Source of the DNA: Murinocardiopsis flavida
Lineage (GTDB): Bacteria; Actinomycetota; Actinomycetes; Streptosporangiales; Streptosporangiaceae
Length of the DNA stretch: 64,000 nucleotides
Direction: 5' to 3'
Assembly (NCBI RefSeq): GCF_003014485.1
Contig: NZ_PYGA01000021.1
Span: forward strand, 1 to 64,000
Shown here: in pieces, positions 9,664 through 21,746 of the stretch
How the letters are laid out: each line of letters opens with the position of its first letter
Numbering within the stretch: the stretch's first letter is position 1
The notes under the pieces: generated by a model
Databases searched by the model: none
Told to the model about the DNA's origin: nothing
What the model saw: the letters and a program-made list of their open reading frames with translations, nothing else
Position numbers and translations under genes: made by a program

Positions 9664-10036
9664 GTCTCGTCGCTCCTCACAGAGCGGTCAGGCAAGGACG
9701 GAAGTTCCGACCCTCACTTTCCCGCAATTCGGCCCCCGGGGAGAAAGTCTCCCCGATGGGCGCTGCCGCACCCTGCTCCACCGGGTCCTCGGGGCTCACC
9801 GGGACCCGCGGAACAAATCCCGCACGGCCGGCCGGCGACGACCGGCCGTGCTTGAGACTTTCCCCGACGATAGGGCGTTCACCCTCATCCAACTACGTAT
9901 CGGCCCTCTGGTGTTCCATGTACGCCGCAAGCGAACGGCCCGCGTCCCCCTGGACTTCGAGGGCACACGGGCCGTGCTGGAAGTTCGTCGCGCAATGAGC
10001 CGATAGCGAACAAGGCGGATACCGCCCGCTGACGGG
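9664..10036. other. Intergenic region clpC-lsr2 with hairpins
   Basis: No gene is seen in these 373 bases. They should hold the clpC promoter and the lsr2 terminator. Two strong inverted repeats are visible: ACGGCCCG...CGGGCCGT (9935-9975, a long hairpin and the likely lsr2 terminator) and GCACGGCCGG...CCGGCCGTGC (9822-9851, 10-bp arms, 10-base loop). A weaker GGGTCC...GGGACCC repeat lies near 9783-9807. The second hairpin could instead be an operator for clpC. Confidence 0.5.
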
Positions 10037-10372
10037 TCAGCGCTGCGCCGCGAGGTATTCGTCGACGATGGTCTGCGGGATGCGGCCCCGCTCGTTGACC
10101 TGCTTGCCGTGGTCCTTCGCCCACTTGCGGATCTCGGCGCTGCGCTCGCGGCTCGGCGCGTTGCGCTGCTGCTTGGCCTTTCCGCGGCCGGACTTGCCGG
10201 GAGCCTTGCGGGCGGCCTCGACATACGGCAGGACCGCGTCGCGCAGCTTGGAGGCGTTCTTGGCGCTGAGGTCGATTTCGTAACCGGAACCGTCGACCGC
10301 GAAGGACACGGTCTCCTCCGCTTCACCGCCGTCGAGATCGTCGACGAGCAGCACCTGAACCTTTTGAGCCAT
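10037..10372 (-). CDS. lsr2: Nucleoid-associated protein Lsr2
   Basis: Lsr2 is the actinobacterial H-NS analogue that bridges and silences AT-rich DNA. The 111-residue protein has the N-terminal beta-hairpin dimerisation domain (MAQKVQVLLVDDLDGGEA), a Lys/Arg linker, and the C-terminal DNA-binding domain (EIRKWAKDHG...RGRIPQTIVDEY) with the RGR motif that enters the AT minor groove. ATG 10372 has AAAGG upstream; a longer upstream frame is not conserved. Location between clpC and lysS matches Rv3597c. The AT-richer tracts in this window (16.4-16.5 kb, 54.46-54.6 kb) would be natural targets, which is an inference. Confidence 0.96.
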   Translation of the reverse strand: MAQKVQVLLVDDLDGGEAEETVSFAVDGSGYEIDLSAKNASKLRDAVLPYVEAARKAPGKSGRGKAKQQRNAPSRERSAEIRKWAKDHGKQVNERGRIPQTIVDEYLAAQR

Positions 10373-10585
10373 GGATACAGACCTTTCAGCAGACGGGTGC
10401 TCACGCACCTGAAAATAAAGCTATACCGCCGGAGAGGGGAAACACAATTCCCGAACCGGCAAAATTACCCTGGGCGTCCCATGACGGTTCTCTCATAAAT
10501 CCCGCAACAGAACCGTGACCCCACGCACCGGCGAGGCGCGTGGGAATGGACGCGCCGATGGCGCACCCATTCCCCGGCGTTGCCG

Positions 10586-10867
10586 TTAGCGGCCCGCGGA
10601 GCCGGTATCGCCACTGGGGAGATCCGTGGCGGAACTCTCCGTGCTCTTTGGACCGCCTTCGGCGGTATCGCCCTCGGCGGCGGCAAGCTGATCCGTTTCG
10701 GGGACGGGAGTCCCGTTCCCCTCGGACGACGCGTCCTTCACCGGTCGGCCGTCAGCCGTTCTGGGCGCCATCTCCGAACGAAGCAGCTTGTAGATGAACG
10801 TGCAGAAGACGGTCGCGACAACGACCGGGGGGATCAGCGCCGACAAAACATCCCACATCGCGCGCAT
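10586..10867 (-). CDS. Small membrane protein with acidic cytoplasmic tail
   Basis: A 93-residue protein of unknown function. One N-terminal transmembrane helix (VLSALIPPVVVATVFCTFIYKLL, about 6-29) precedes a ~60-residue Ser/Asp/Glu/Gly-rich disordered tail. GGAAGG four to five bases before ATG 10867 supports the start. Short single-pass proteins of this pattern are found near lsr2/lysS in streptomycetes, but no role is known. The 213 bases between it and lsr2 contain an AT-richer stretch near 10405-10510 and no gene. Confidence 0.7.
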   Translation of the reverse strand: MRAMWDVLSALIPPVVVATVFCTFIYKLLRSEMAPRTADGRPVKDASSEGNGTPVPETDQLAAAEGDTAEGGPKSTESSATDLPSGDTGSAGR

Positions 10868-11526
10868 ACCCCTTCCATATGGTGACTTTATCCGGTAATT
10901 ACCACTGTTGTGATCGGCGCGGCCCGGCGGCCTGCGCTCGACATCGGCGGCAACTCGAACACTCGGCTCCCAGCATAGACGCCGATCGATCCGACGCCAC
11001 CCGGCATGCCCGCCATTCGCCGCGCCCGGATCGGCGCCATTGCCGCCGGGCCCGCCGAAACGAACTCACCGGAAGCCCTGCCACAGCGGCCATGCCGAAA
11101 TCCGCGGCGGCGCGGCACCGGCGGCACACCGATATCGGTCGCCGGGCGAGACGCAGGGGGATGCGGGTTCGGAGAGGCGAACCGCGAAGCCGAATTATCG
11201 GTTCGGGTCAGGGGCGGGCCCACCGGTTGCGACCGGAGAACCCCGTGGAGTTCTGCGACCACAATGCACAAGATTACCTGTCCCTATACGGGCCGCGCAC
11301 CCGCGGTCTAAAAGTGGTCGCCCGGTGGCAGTTGTGGGATCGTTGCAAGGGATGTTGTGGGGATGTCGTGCGGTCGGGCGCCGCTGCCGGCGCACCGCCC
11401 CGGCGCGGGTGCCGCCGCGCGGGCATCCCCTCTGGGGCGGCGCCACTCGGCCCCGGACCGGAGCGGCATGGCGTCCGCCTCCCCCGCTCGTGCCGCAACC
11501 GCAGACATTGGAGAGATCCCCGGCCC
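10868..11526. other. Gene-free region upstream of the EndoQ-helicase gene
   Basis: I find no supported gene in these 659 bases. Open frames cover it on both strands but their translations are Arg/Pro/Ala-rich and lack ribosome sites or family features. The region must contain the promoters of the divergent genes at 10867 and 11527. Slightly AT-richer segments occur at 10885-10915 and 11260-11345; no clear -35/-10 pair is recognisable. Confidence 0.4.
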
Positions 11527-14925
<3,399 letters not shown>

Positions 14926-14944
14926 CGGCGGGGCCCGCGCGGGT

Positions 14945-15583
14945 TCAGCCGTCGATGTGCACGAGCATCCGGGTGTTGCCGAGGGTGTTGGGCTTGACCC
15001 GTTCGAGGCCGAGGAACTCGGCGACGCCTTCGTCGTAGGAGCGCAGCAGCTCCTCGTAGACGCGGGTGGACACCGGTGTGCCCTGGATCTCGCGGAACCC
15101 GTGGCGGCCGAAGAAGGCGGTCTCGAAGGTCAGGCAGAAGACGCGGCGGGCGCCGAGCTCGCGTGCTGCGTCGAGGAGGGCGCCGACGATGCGGTGGCCG
15201 ACCCCGCGACCCTGGACAGCGGGGTCGACGGCGACGGTGCGCACCTCGGCGAGGTCCTCCCACAGCACGTGCAGGGCCCCGCAGCCGACGACGGTGCCGG
15301 GGTCGCCGGGGCCGCCGGACTCGGCGACCCAGAACTCCTGGATGTCCTCGTAGAGGTTGACGGTGCTCTTGGAGAGCACGCGGCGCTCGGTGCTGAAGGC
15401 GTCCATGAGCCGGCGGATGTGCACGACGTCGCGCGTGCGGGCGCGGCGCACGGTGATGGGCGTGTCGGCGACGGGGGTATCGGCAACAGGGGTATCAGCA
15501 GTGGGGGTATCGGCGGGTGTGCCGGTGTGCGGCGCGGGCGGCCGCGACCGCTCAGCGGGCTGCGGCGACGATGAAACGGCCAT
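14945..15583 (-). CDS. ArgA-type GNAT amino-acid N-acetyltransferase
   Basis: The GNAT fold spans residues ~44-212: VRRARTRDVVHIRRLM, the acetyl-CoA pyrophosphate loop VDPAVQGRGVGHRIVGALL, and a C-terminal half (FCLTFETAFFGRHGF, LRSYDEGVAEFLGLERVKPNTLGN) close to the stand-alone N-acetylglutamate synthases of actinobacteria (Rv2747 type). The predicted reaction is acetylation of glutamate for arginine synthesis. The first ~43 residues are extra: a Pro/Thr/Ala tract with the hexad ADTPVA repeated, encoded by 18-bp repeats, so the true start may lie downstream of ATG 15583. The stop is 19 bases from that of the convergent helicase gene. Confidence 0.8.
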   Translation of the reverse strand: MAVSSSPQPAERSRPPAPHTGTPADTPTADTPVADTPVADTPITVRRARTRDVVHIRRLMDAFSTERRVLSKSTVNLYEDIQEFWVAESGGPGDPGTVVGCGALHVLWEDLAEVRTVAVDPAVQGRGVGHRIVGALLDAARELGARRVFCLTFETAFFGRHGFREIQGTPVSTRVYEELLRSYDEGVAEFLGLERVKPNTLGNTRMLVHIDG

Positions 15584-15705
15584 GGCCGACCCAGCCTACC
15601 CGGCGCGGATGCGCAGGGCCGAGCGGGCCGGCCACGGCCGCGCGTGTCCGGTGGGCGGCGTGCGGGCCGCCCGGGGTCAGCGGCCGAGCGATCGGCCGCC
15701 GGGGC

Positions 15706-16026
15706 TCAGATGAGCTGCTTGCGGGCGGCCCATACGACCGCCTCGATCGGGGTGTTGACTCCGAGTTCGTCGCAGATCGTGCGGAGCCTGCGGCGCAGGG
15801 TGCGCGCGCTCAGTTCGAGCCGCCGGGCGGCGACATCGGTGGTGACCCCCGTGGCGATCTCGGCGAGCAGCCGGACTTCGGGCTCGCTCAGGTGCACCGT
15901 GGGGCTGTGCAGGCTGTCGCGCGTGAGCGCGGGTGCGGGCACAAGGTTGTCGCGTAGCGACGGAACCATGGGCTCCTTGACAGCCGGGCGTACAAGTGTG
16001 GCCTGTTCCACTCCGTCCTCCCTCAT
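15706..16026 (-). CDS. Small LuxR-type helix-turn-helix regulator
   Basis: The C-terminal ~60 residues form a LuxR/GerE-like helix-turn-helix (LSEPEVRLLAEIATGVTTDVAARRLELSARTLRRRL is the core). There is no receiver or other sensor domain, so it resembles the short orphan LuxR-type regulators of actinomycetes. Start choice is uncertain: ATG 16026 gives 106 residues, while ATG 15969 has AAGGAG three bases before it and gives 87. The frame stays open to 16338 but that part is not protein-like. Targets are unknown. It lies between the GNAT gene and lysS, read in the same direction as lysS. Confidence 0.6.
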   Translation of the reverse strand: MREDGVEQATLVRPAVKEPMVPSLRDNLVPAPALTRDSLHSPTVHLSEPEVRLLAEIATGVTTDVAARRLELSARTLRRRLRTICDELGVNTPIEAVVWAARKQLI

Positions 16027-16619
16027 CCGTGGTGAGTGCGGAACATCAACACGTCGCTGCGCGGATAAGGGCACGGCCGGAGGTGGGCCTCCGCAGGGCG
16101 CGCCGCACCGGGGACCCGGACCGGGGTCGGGCGGTTCCGCTCTCCTGGCATAGAGACGAACCGGATCCGAAACGGTCTCAGGTGCTGAATCCGGGCGATC
16201 AGGGACGGTCTGACCGCTGTGGCGCACACTCGCTGGGATGCGGCGGGATCCGCCGAAGCAGTACGCCGCAATTCCCATCACCGCTGCAAAAATCCGCTGC
16301 AACACGCGGGCAAAGGACTCAGCATCCTCGACCTGCACTCAAAACGCTAGGCGGAGCCGTACTCACCGTCAAGACCCGACAAATTACTTAAAGTAGTCTT
16401 CTGATTTCTTTGAGTAGTCAAGATCGACTGAAGGAAATGACGAATCACTTGTTGACCTGGGGAAAGAACCTTCATGTTCCATGAACGCCGCTAATCGATT
16501 GAATTCTAAAGAATATTTCATATCCGGCCCGCGTGGGAGCCGGTATGGCCTGCGCACACGGGCCTGACCGGCGTCGGCCACCCCCTCGACGTGGCCTGAG
16601 ACACAGTCACAAAGAAGTT
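16027..16619. other. AT-rich intergenic region downstream of lysS
   Basis: No supported gene in ~590 bases. Bases 16370-16525 are far more AT-rich than the surroundings (runs such as AAATTACTTAAAG and GAATTCTAAAGAATATTTC) and carry direct AGTAGTC repeats (16391 and 16413 regions) and a TTCATG/CATGAA inverted repeat near 16471. This looks like the promoter zone of the HTH gene and a possible Lsr2 target. A 45-codon ORF on the minus strand at 16384-16521 lacks a ribosome site. Confidence 0.45.
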
Positions 16620-16652
16620 CGCCCTCTTTCTCACAATGTGAGAAAGAGGGCG
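16620..16652 (-). terminator. Rho-independent terminator of lysS
   Basis: A perfect 15-bp stem (CGCCCTCTTTCTCAC on the plus strand and its complement) closes a 3-base loop, 28 bases after the lysS stop. On the minus strand it is followed by CTTCTTTGTG, a moderately T-rich tract. This is the cleanest terminator in the left half. Confidence 0.9.
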
Positions 16653-16679
16653 GGCGCGGTGTCCGGCGGGCGATACGGT

Positions 16680-18179
16680 TCAGGCCGGCTTCACCAACGG
16701 GAACAGGATCGTTTCCCGGATGTTCTTGCCGGTGAATGCCATGAGCAGGCGGTCGATTCCCAGGCCGACACCGCCCGACGGCGGCATGGCGAATTCCAGC
16801 GCGCGCAGGAAATCCTCGTCGAGCTGCATGGCCTCGGCGTCGCCGCCGGCCGCCAGGAGCGACTGCTCCGTGAGGCGCCGCCGCTGCTCCACCGGGTCGA
16901 CCAGCTCGGAGTAGCCGGTGCCCAGCTCCATGCCGAAGCCGATGAGGTCCCACTTCTCGGTGAGCAGCGGGTCGTCGCGGTGCTGCCGGGTCAGCGGGCT
17001 GGTCTCGGTGGGGAAGTCGCACACGAAGGTCGGCTGCTCCAGTGTGTGCTCCACCAGCTCCTCGAAGAGGTGCTCGACCAGCTTGCCGGCGCCCCACTCG
17101 GGGTTGGAATCGACCCCGCGCGCCTCGCCGAGCGCCCGCAGTTCGGCCACCGGCGTGCGCGGGGTGACCTCGGCGCCCAGCGCCTCCGACACCAGCGGGT
17201 ACAGGCCCGCCTTGGGCCATTCGCCGCCGATGTCGATGGACCGGCCGTCGGCGCGCGGCACCACGGTCGAGCCGAACACCGCGCGCACGGCGTTCTGGAC
17301 GAGGTCGCGCACCAGGTCGGCCATGTCGTTGTAGTCGGCGTAGGCCTGGTAGAACTCCAGCATCGTGAACTCGGGGTTGTGCGTGGAGTCCGCGCCCTCG
17401 TTCCGGAAGTTCCGGTTGATCTCGAAGACCTTCTCGATGCCGCCGACGGCGAGCCGCTTGAGGAACAGCTCCGGCGCGATGCGCAGGTAGAGGTCGAGAT
17501 CGTAGGCGTTGATGTGCGTGGTGAACGGGCGCGCCGTGGCGCCGCCGTGCACCTGTTGCAGCATCGGGGTCTCGACCTCGGTGTAGCCGCGTTCGTGCAG
17601 GCCGTCGCGGAGCGCACGCACCGCGGCGGAGCGGACGCGGACCATCTCCCTGGCGTCGTCGTTGACGATGAGGTCGACGTAGCGCTGCCGGACCCGCGCC
17701 TCGGGGTCGGTGAGCCCCTTGTGCTTGTCCGGGAGCGGGCGCAGGCACTTCGCGGTCAGCGCCCAACTGTCGACCATGATCGACAGCTCGCCGCGCCGCG
17801 AGGTGATGACCTCGCCCTCGACCCCGACGTGGTCGCCCAGGTCGATGTCGCTCTTCCAGGACGCGAGGGAGTCGGCGCCGAGACGGTCGAGCGACAGCAT
17901 GACCTGGATCTCGCCCGAGGCGTCGCGGATGGTGGCGAAGCACAGCTTGCCGCCGGTGCGGTAGAGCAGCACCCGGCCCGCGACGCCGACGCGCGCGCCG
18001 GTGGCGGTGTCGGGCTCCAGTCCGGCGTGTTTCTCCCTGACGTCGCCGATGCCGGTCGTGCGCGGAAAGCCGACCGGGAAGGGGTCGACTCCTTCGGCAC
18101 GCAGCCGGTCCAGCTTCTCACGCCGGACCCGCATCTGTTCAGGCAGGTCATCACGGGTCTCGTCAGGAACGTCACTCAC
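16680..18179 (-). CDS. lysS: Lysyl-tRNA synthetase, class II
   Basis: LysS charges tRNA-Lys. The 499-residue protein has the N-terminal OB-fold anticodon domain (VGVAGRVLLYRTGGKLCFATIRD) and the class II catalytic core: motif 1 region, motif 2 RNFRNEG, FTMLEFYQAYADY, and motif 3 GLGIDRLLM near the C-terminus. It ends IRETILFPLVKPA, as standard bacterial LysS does, without the MprF-like fusion of mycobacterial LysX. GTG 18179 (VSDVPDETRDD) is favoured over an upstream open stretch of Arg-rich sequence. Adjacent to coaX, as in many actinobacteria. Confidence 0.96.
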   Translation of the reverse strand: MSDVPDETRDDLPEQMRVRREKLDRLRAEGVDPFPVGFPRTTGIGDVREKHAGLEPDTATGARVGVAGRVLLYRTGGKLCFATIRDASGEIQVMLSLDRLGADSLASWKSDIDLGDHVGVEGEVITSRRGELSIMVDSWALTAKCLRPLPDKHKGLTDPEARVRQRYVDLIVNDDAREMVRVRSAAVRALRDGLHERGYTEVETPMLQQVHGGATARPFTTHINAYDLDLYLRIAPELFLKRLAVGGIEKVFEINRNFRNEGADSTHNPEFTMLEFYQAYADYNDMADLVRDLVQNAVRAVFGSTVVPRADGRSIDIGGEWPKAGLYPLVSEALGAEVTPRTPVAELRALGEARGVDSNPEWGAGKLVEHLFEELVEHTLEQPTFVCDFPTETSPLTRQHRDDPLLTEKWDLIGFGMELGTGYSELVDPVEQRRRLTEQSLLAAGGDAEAMQLDEDFLRALEFAMPPSGGVGLGIDRLLMAFTGKNIRETILFPLVKPA

Positions 18180-18286
18180 ACGCCCGATCCTATCGGCGCT
18201 CGCGGCGGCCCGGACCCGTCCGGGCCGCCGCCGCACTCGGCGGGCGAGTCGGCGCGCGCGGCGCCGGGAGCGCCGCTAGGAGCTGA

Positions 18287-19066
18287 TCAGGCGTTGCGGT
18301 CGTAGACGAGGCGGAGGCCGATGAGGGTGAGCCAGGGGTGGTGGGTGTCGACGGTCTCGCATTCGTCGACGACCATCCGCGCGAGTCCGCCGGTGGCGAC
18401 GACCGTCACGGTGTCGGCGTCGTCGGTCAGCTCCTGCGCCATGCGGTCGACCAGGCCGTCGACCTGCCCGGCGAAGCCGTACACGATGCCCGATCGCAGC
18501 GCCTCGGTGGTGCTCTTGGCGATGACGCTGCGCGGCTTGACGATCTCGACCATGTGGAGCTGCGCCCCCCGGCGCGACAGCGCCTCCACCGAGATGTCGA
18601 TCCCCGGGGCGATGGCGCCGCCGACGTACTCCCCCTTGGCGCTCACGGCGTCGAAGGTGGTGGCGGTGCCGAAGTCGACCACGACGCACGGCCCGCCGTA
18701 GAGCTTGACGGCGGCCAGCGCGTTGACGATCCGGTCGCTGCCGACCTCGCGCGGGTTGTCCATGCGGATGGGCACGCCGGTCTTCACGCCGGGTTCGACG
18801 ATGACGGCGGTGATGTCGCCGTAGTGGCGGCGGAACATCTCCCGCATCTCGTGCTGCACGGTGGGCACCGTGCAGCACATGGCGATGCCGTCGACGTCGT
18901 CGTCCGGTGAGAGCGAGCTGCTGTCGATGAGGCCGCGCAGCATGACCGCCCACTCGTCGGCCGACCGGTGGGTGCTGGTGCCGACCCGCCAGTGCTCGCG
19001 CAGGTCCTCGCCGTCGAAGAGGCCGAAGACCGTGTCAGAGTTGCCGACGTCGATCGCGAGCAGCAT
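18287..19066 (-). CDS. coaX: Type III pantothenate kinase CoaX
   Basis: CoaX phosphorylates pantothenate, the first step to coenzyme A. The 259-residue protein has the ASKHA-fold motifs: phosphate-1 DVGNSDTVFGLF at the N-terminus, the pantothenate-binding GSDRIVNALAA, phosphate-2 VVVDFGTATTFDAV with catalytic Asp, and the adenosine motif VVATGGLA. ATG 19066 is preceded by AAGGAGG at nine bases. It reads with the NadB-NadC fusion and panC; a CoA/NAD cofactor cluster is evident. panD, which sits between panC and coaX in M. tuberculosis, is absent here. Confidence 0.95.
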   Translation of the reverse strand: MLLAIDVGNSDTVFGLFDGEDLREHWRVGTSTHRSADEWAVMLRGLIDSSSLSPDDDVDGIAMCCTVPTVQHEMREMFRRHYGDITAVIVEPGVKTGVPIRMDNPREVGSDRIVNALAAVKLYGGPCVVVDFGTATTFDAVSAKGEYVGGAIAPGIDISVEALSRRGAQLHMVEIVKPRSVIAKSTTEALRSGIVYGFAGQVDGLVDRMAQELTDDADTVTVVATGGLARMVVDECETVDTHHPWLTLIGLRLVYDRNA

Positions 19067-19140
19067 TCTCGCCCCGCCTCCTTGAAGTCGTCCGTGGGCC
19101 GGTGGCACCGGCCGGGTCTGCGCCGCCCCGACCTGCCGGG

Positions 19141-21717
19141 TCAGTCGTCCCGCAGGTCCAAAGCGATATCCAGAGCGGGGCTGGAATGGGTCAGCGCGCC
19201 CACCGAAAGATAGTCCACACCGGTGCCGGCGACGGCAGCGGCGACCGCCAGCGTGAGGCCGCCGCTGGACTCCAGCCGGGCCCGCCCCGCGACGAGGGCG
19301 ACCGCCTCCGCCAGGTCGGGGACGTCGAAGTTGTCGAGGAGCAGCTCCTCCGCCCCCGCCTTGATCGCCGGTTCGATCTGGTCGATCCGGTCGACCTCGA
19401 CTTCGAGGGGGATGCCGGGGTACCGCTCCCGCACGGCGTGCACGGCCTCGGCGACCCCTCCCGCGGCCACGACGTGGTTGTCCTTGATCAGCGCGGCGTC
19501 GGACAGCCCGAAGCGGTGGTTGACCCCGCCTCCGCAGCGGACCGCGTACTTCTCCAGCCCTCGCAGGCCCGGGTGGGTCTTGCGGCTGTCGCGCACCGCC
19601 GCGCCCGTTCCGGCGACCGCCTCGACCCACGCGCCGGTGGCGGTGGCGATGCCGGACAGGTGGGTGAGGAAGTTCAGCGCGGTGCGCTCGGCCGTGAGGA
19701 GGTCGCGGGTGCGGGCGGTGACGGTCATCAGGACGTCGCCGGCCCGGACGGGGTCGCCGTCGGCGGCGCGCCGGTCGATGGCGACCACGCCTTCGGCGCA
19801 GCTCCAGAACACGAACTCGGCCACCGGCAGGCCGCACACCCTGCCGTCGGAGCGGGCGACGACGTCGGCCGTGCGGATCTGCCCCGCCGGGACGGTCGCC
19901 GCCGAGGTGACGTCCTCGTACGGCGCGGCCCCGCCGAGGTCCTCGCGCAGCGCGGTGTGCACGGTGTGGACGACGGCCGTGCCCGGCCCCGGGCCGATGG
20001 CGTCGAGTTCGGCCGCGAGCGCCGGGTGCGGCGGGGTCCACGGGCGGGTTCGGATCGAGCGGTGGCCGGACAGTCCGACCCGCACGTTCTCGGCGCGCCG
20101 CCGGGCCCCGAACCCGGGTGCCCCGCGGCCGGGGAGGTGCTCCGCCCGGTGCAGCGCCGCGCGGGCGAGGGTGGTGGCGACGGTGAGCAGGTTGGCGGCC
20201 TCCCAGGCGTCGGTGCCGGGGTGCGCCGCGTCGTTCGCGGGATCGGCCGCCAATGCGGTCAGCTCGGCGAGTGCGGTCCGGAGCCCGTCGGGGTCGCGGA
20301 CGACGCCGAGGTGCCGGGACATGACCGCCCTGATGCGCGGGACGAGCGCGGGGGCGACCAGGCCGCCGCGCCGCTCCGGCCTGGCCGTCATGGCCTCGGG
20401 GTCCGGCAGCGACCCGTCCGCCAGGTGCGCCGCCGCGCGGTGCGCGAACACCACGCTTTCGAGCAGGGAGTTCGACGCCAGCCGGTTGGCCCCGTGGACA
20501 CCGGTGCACGCGGTCTCGCCGACGGCGTAGAGCCGGTCGACGCGGTCGCTCATGCCGTTGAGGTCGGTGCACAGCCCGCCCGAGGCGTAGTGCGCGGCCG
20601 GCGCGACCGGGATCGGCTCGGTCACGGGGTCGATGCCGTGCGCGCGGCACGAGGCGAGGATCGTGGGGAAGCGCCGTTCCCATGTCGCGGCGCCCAGGTG
20701 CCGGGCGTCGAGGAGGACGTGGTCGGTGCCGGTCCGCGCCATGGCGGCGGCGATGCCCTCGGAGACGATGTCGCGCGGCGCGAGGTCGGCCTGGTCGTGG
20801 CGGCCGGCCATGACCCGGCGCCCCTCGGTGTCGGCCAGGAACGCGCCTTCGCCGCGGACCGCCTCGGAGATCAGCGGCTGGCGGCCGCGCGCCTGCGGCC
20901 CGAGCCACAGCACCGTGGGGTGGAACTGGACGAACTCCAGGTCCTGCGCCGTGCAGCCGGCGCGCAGGCCGAGCGCCACGCCGTCGCCGGTGGAGACCTC
21001 GGGGTTGGTCGTCGCGGCGAACGCCTGGCCGATGCCGCCGGTGGCGAGGACCACGGCGCGGGCGCGGACCTCGCCGACGCCGTCGCGCTCGCCTTGGCCC
21101 ATGACGTGGACGGTGGCGCCGAGCGCGACACCGGTGCCGTGTGCGCCGCGCGAGTCGGGCTCGGTGGTGTCGGCGACCAGCAGGTCGGGGACGAACCCGT
21201 GCTCAATGACCGTCACGCGCGGGTCGGCGCGCACCGCGGCGGTCAGGGCCCGCTGGATCTCCGCGCCGGTGGCGTCGCCGCCGGCGTGGGCGATGCGGTC
21301 GGTGCGGTGGCCGCCTTCGCGGGTGAGCGCGAGGCCGCCGTCGGCGGTGCGGTCGAAGGCGGCGCCCCTGTCCATCAGCCACCGCAGCGCCTCGGGACCC
21401 TCGGTGACCAGGGTGCGGACGGCCTCGACAGAGCAGAGGTCGCGCCCGGCGGCCATGGTGTCGACCATGTGCGCCAGAGGGGCGTCGAGGGGATCGACGA
21501 CCGCGGCGATGCCCCCTTGGGCCCACCGGGTCGACCCGTTGGCGAACTCGTCCTTGGTGACCAGGACGACCCGGCCCGCGGGGGCGAGTTCGAGGTAGCG
21601 CAGCGCGGTCGACAGTCCGGCGATGCCGGAGCCGACGACCATGACGTCGGTCTCCAGCGTCCATCCGGGGTCCGGGGCCGCGAGGCGGCGTGGGAGTTCG
21701 GCGGGCCGAGTGGTCAT
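19141..21717 (-). CDS. Fused L-aspartate oxidase (NadB) - quinolinate phosphoribosyltransferase (NadC)
   Basis: One uninterrupted 858-residue frame contains two enzymes of de novo NAD synthesis. Residues ~20-545 are NadB: FAD site VVGSGIAGLSTA, STRWAQGGIAA, EFVQFHPTVLW, YAVGETACTGVHGANRLASNSLLE. Residues ~575-858 are NadC: LREDLGGAAPYEDVTS, ERTALNFLTHLSGIAT, DSRKTHPGLR, EKYAVRCGGGVNHRFGL, DAALIKDNHV, LEVEVDRIDQ, LLLDNFD, ESSGG. NadB makes iminoaspartate and NadC condenses quinolinate with PRPP; NadA, which acts between them, is not in the window. Streptomycetes carry nadB and nadC as separate adjacent genes in this position. ATG 21717 is the start. Both halves keep their key motifs, so the fusion is probably functional. 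Confidence 0.93.
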   Translation of the reverse strand: MTTRPAELPRRLAAPDPGWTLETDVMVVGSGIAGLSTALRYLELAPAGRVVLVTKDEFANGSTRWAQGGIAAVVDPLDAPLAHMVDTMAAGRDLCSVEAVRTLVTEGPEALRWLMDRGAAFDRTADGGLALTREGGHRTDRIAHAGGDATGAEIQRALTAAVRADPRVTVIEHGFVPDLLVADTTEPDSRGAHGTGVALGATVHVMGQGERDGVGEVRARAVVLATGGIGQAFAATTNPEVSTGDGVALGLRAGCTAQDLEFVQFHPTVLWLGPQARGRQPLISEAVRGEGAFLADTEGRRVMAGRHDQADLAPRDIVSEGIAAAMARTGTDHVLLDARHLGAATWERRFPTILASCRAHGIDPVTEPIPVAPAAHYASGGLCTDLNGMSDRVDRLYAVGETACTGVHGANRLASNSLLESVVFAHRAAAHLADGSLPDPEAMTARPERRGGLVAPALVPRIRAVMSRHLGVVRDPDGLRTALAELTALAADPANDAAHPGTDAWEAANLLTVATTLARAALHRAEHLPGRGAPGFGARRRAENVRVGLSGHRSIRTRPWTPPHPALAAELDAIGPGPGTAVVHTVHTALREDLGGAAPYEDVTSAATVPAGQIRTADVVARSDGRVCGLPVAEFVFWSCAEGVVAIDRRAADGDPVRAGDVLMTVTARTRDLLTAERTALNFLTHLSGIATATGAWVEAVAGTGAAVRDSRKTHPGLRGLEKYAVRCGGGVNHRFGLSDAALIKDNHVVAAGGVAEAVHAVRERYPGIPLEVEVDRIDQIEPAIKAGAEELLLDNFDVPDLAEAVALVAGRARLESSGGLTLAVAAAVAGTGVDYLSVGALTHSSPALDIALDLRDD

Positions 21718-21746
21718 CGGATCATCTCCGAAGGGCGTGTTCCAGG

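Noticed and set aside
9664-9800. HspR (HAIR) or ClgR operator before clpC
   Set aside because: I looked for CTTGAGT/ACTCAAG and GTTCGC/GCGAAC pairs and found none with correct spacing.
7123-9855. A 910-residue plus-strand ORF
   Set aside because: It is the antisense shadow of clpC, with translation typical of reverse-frame GC bias.
10879-11526. N-terminal extension of the EndoQ-helicase ORF
   Set aside because: The PHP domain starts at ATG 11527 and the upstream translation is Arg-rich with no similarity to the family.
16384-16521. A 45-codon ORF annotated as a gene
   Set aside because: No ribosome site and no recognisable protein features; kept as an observation only.
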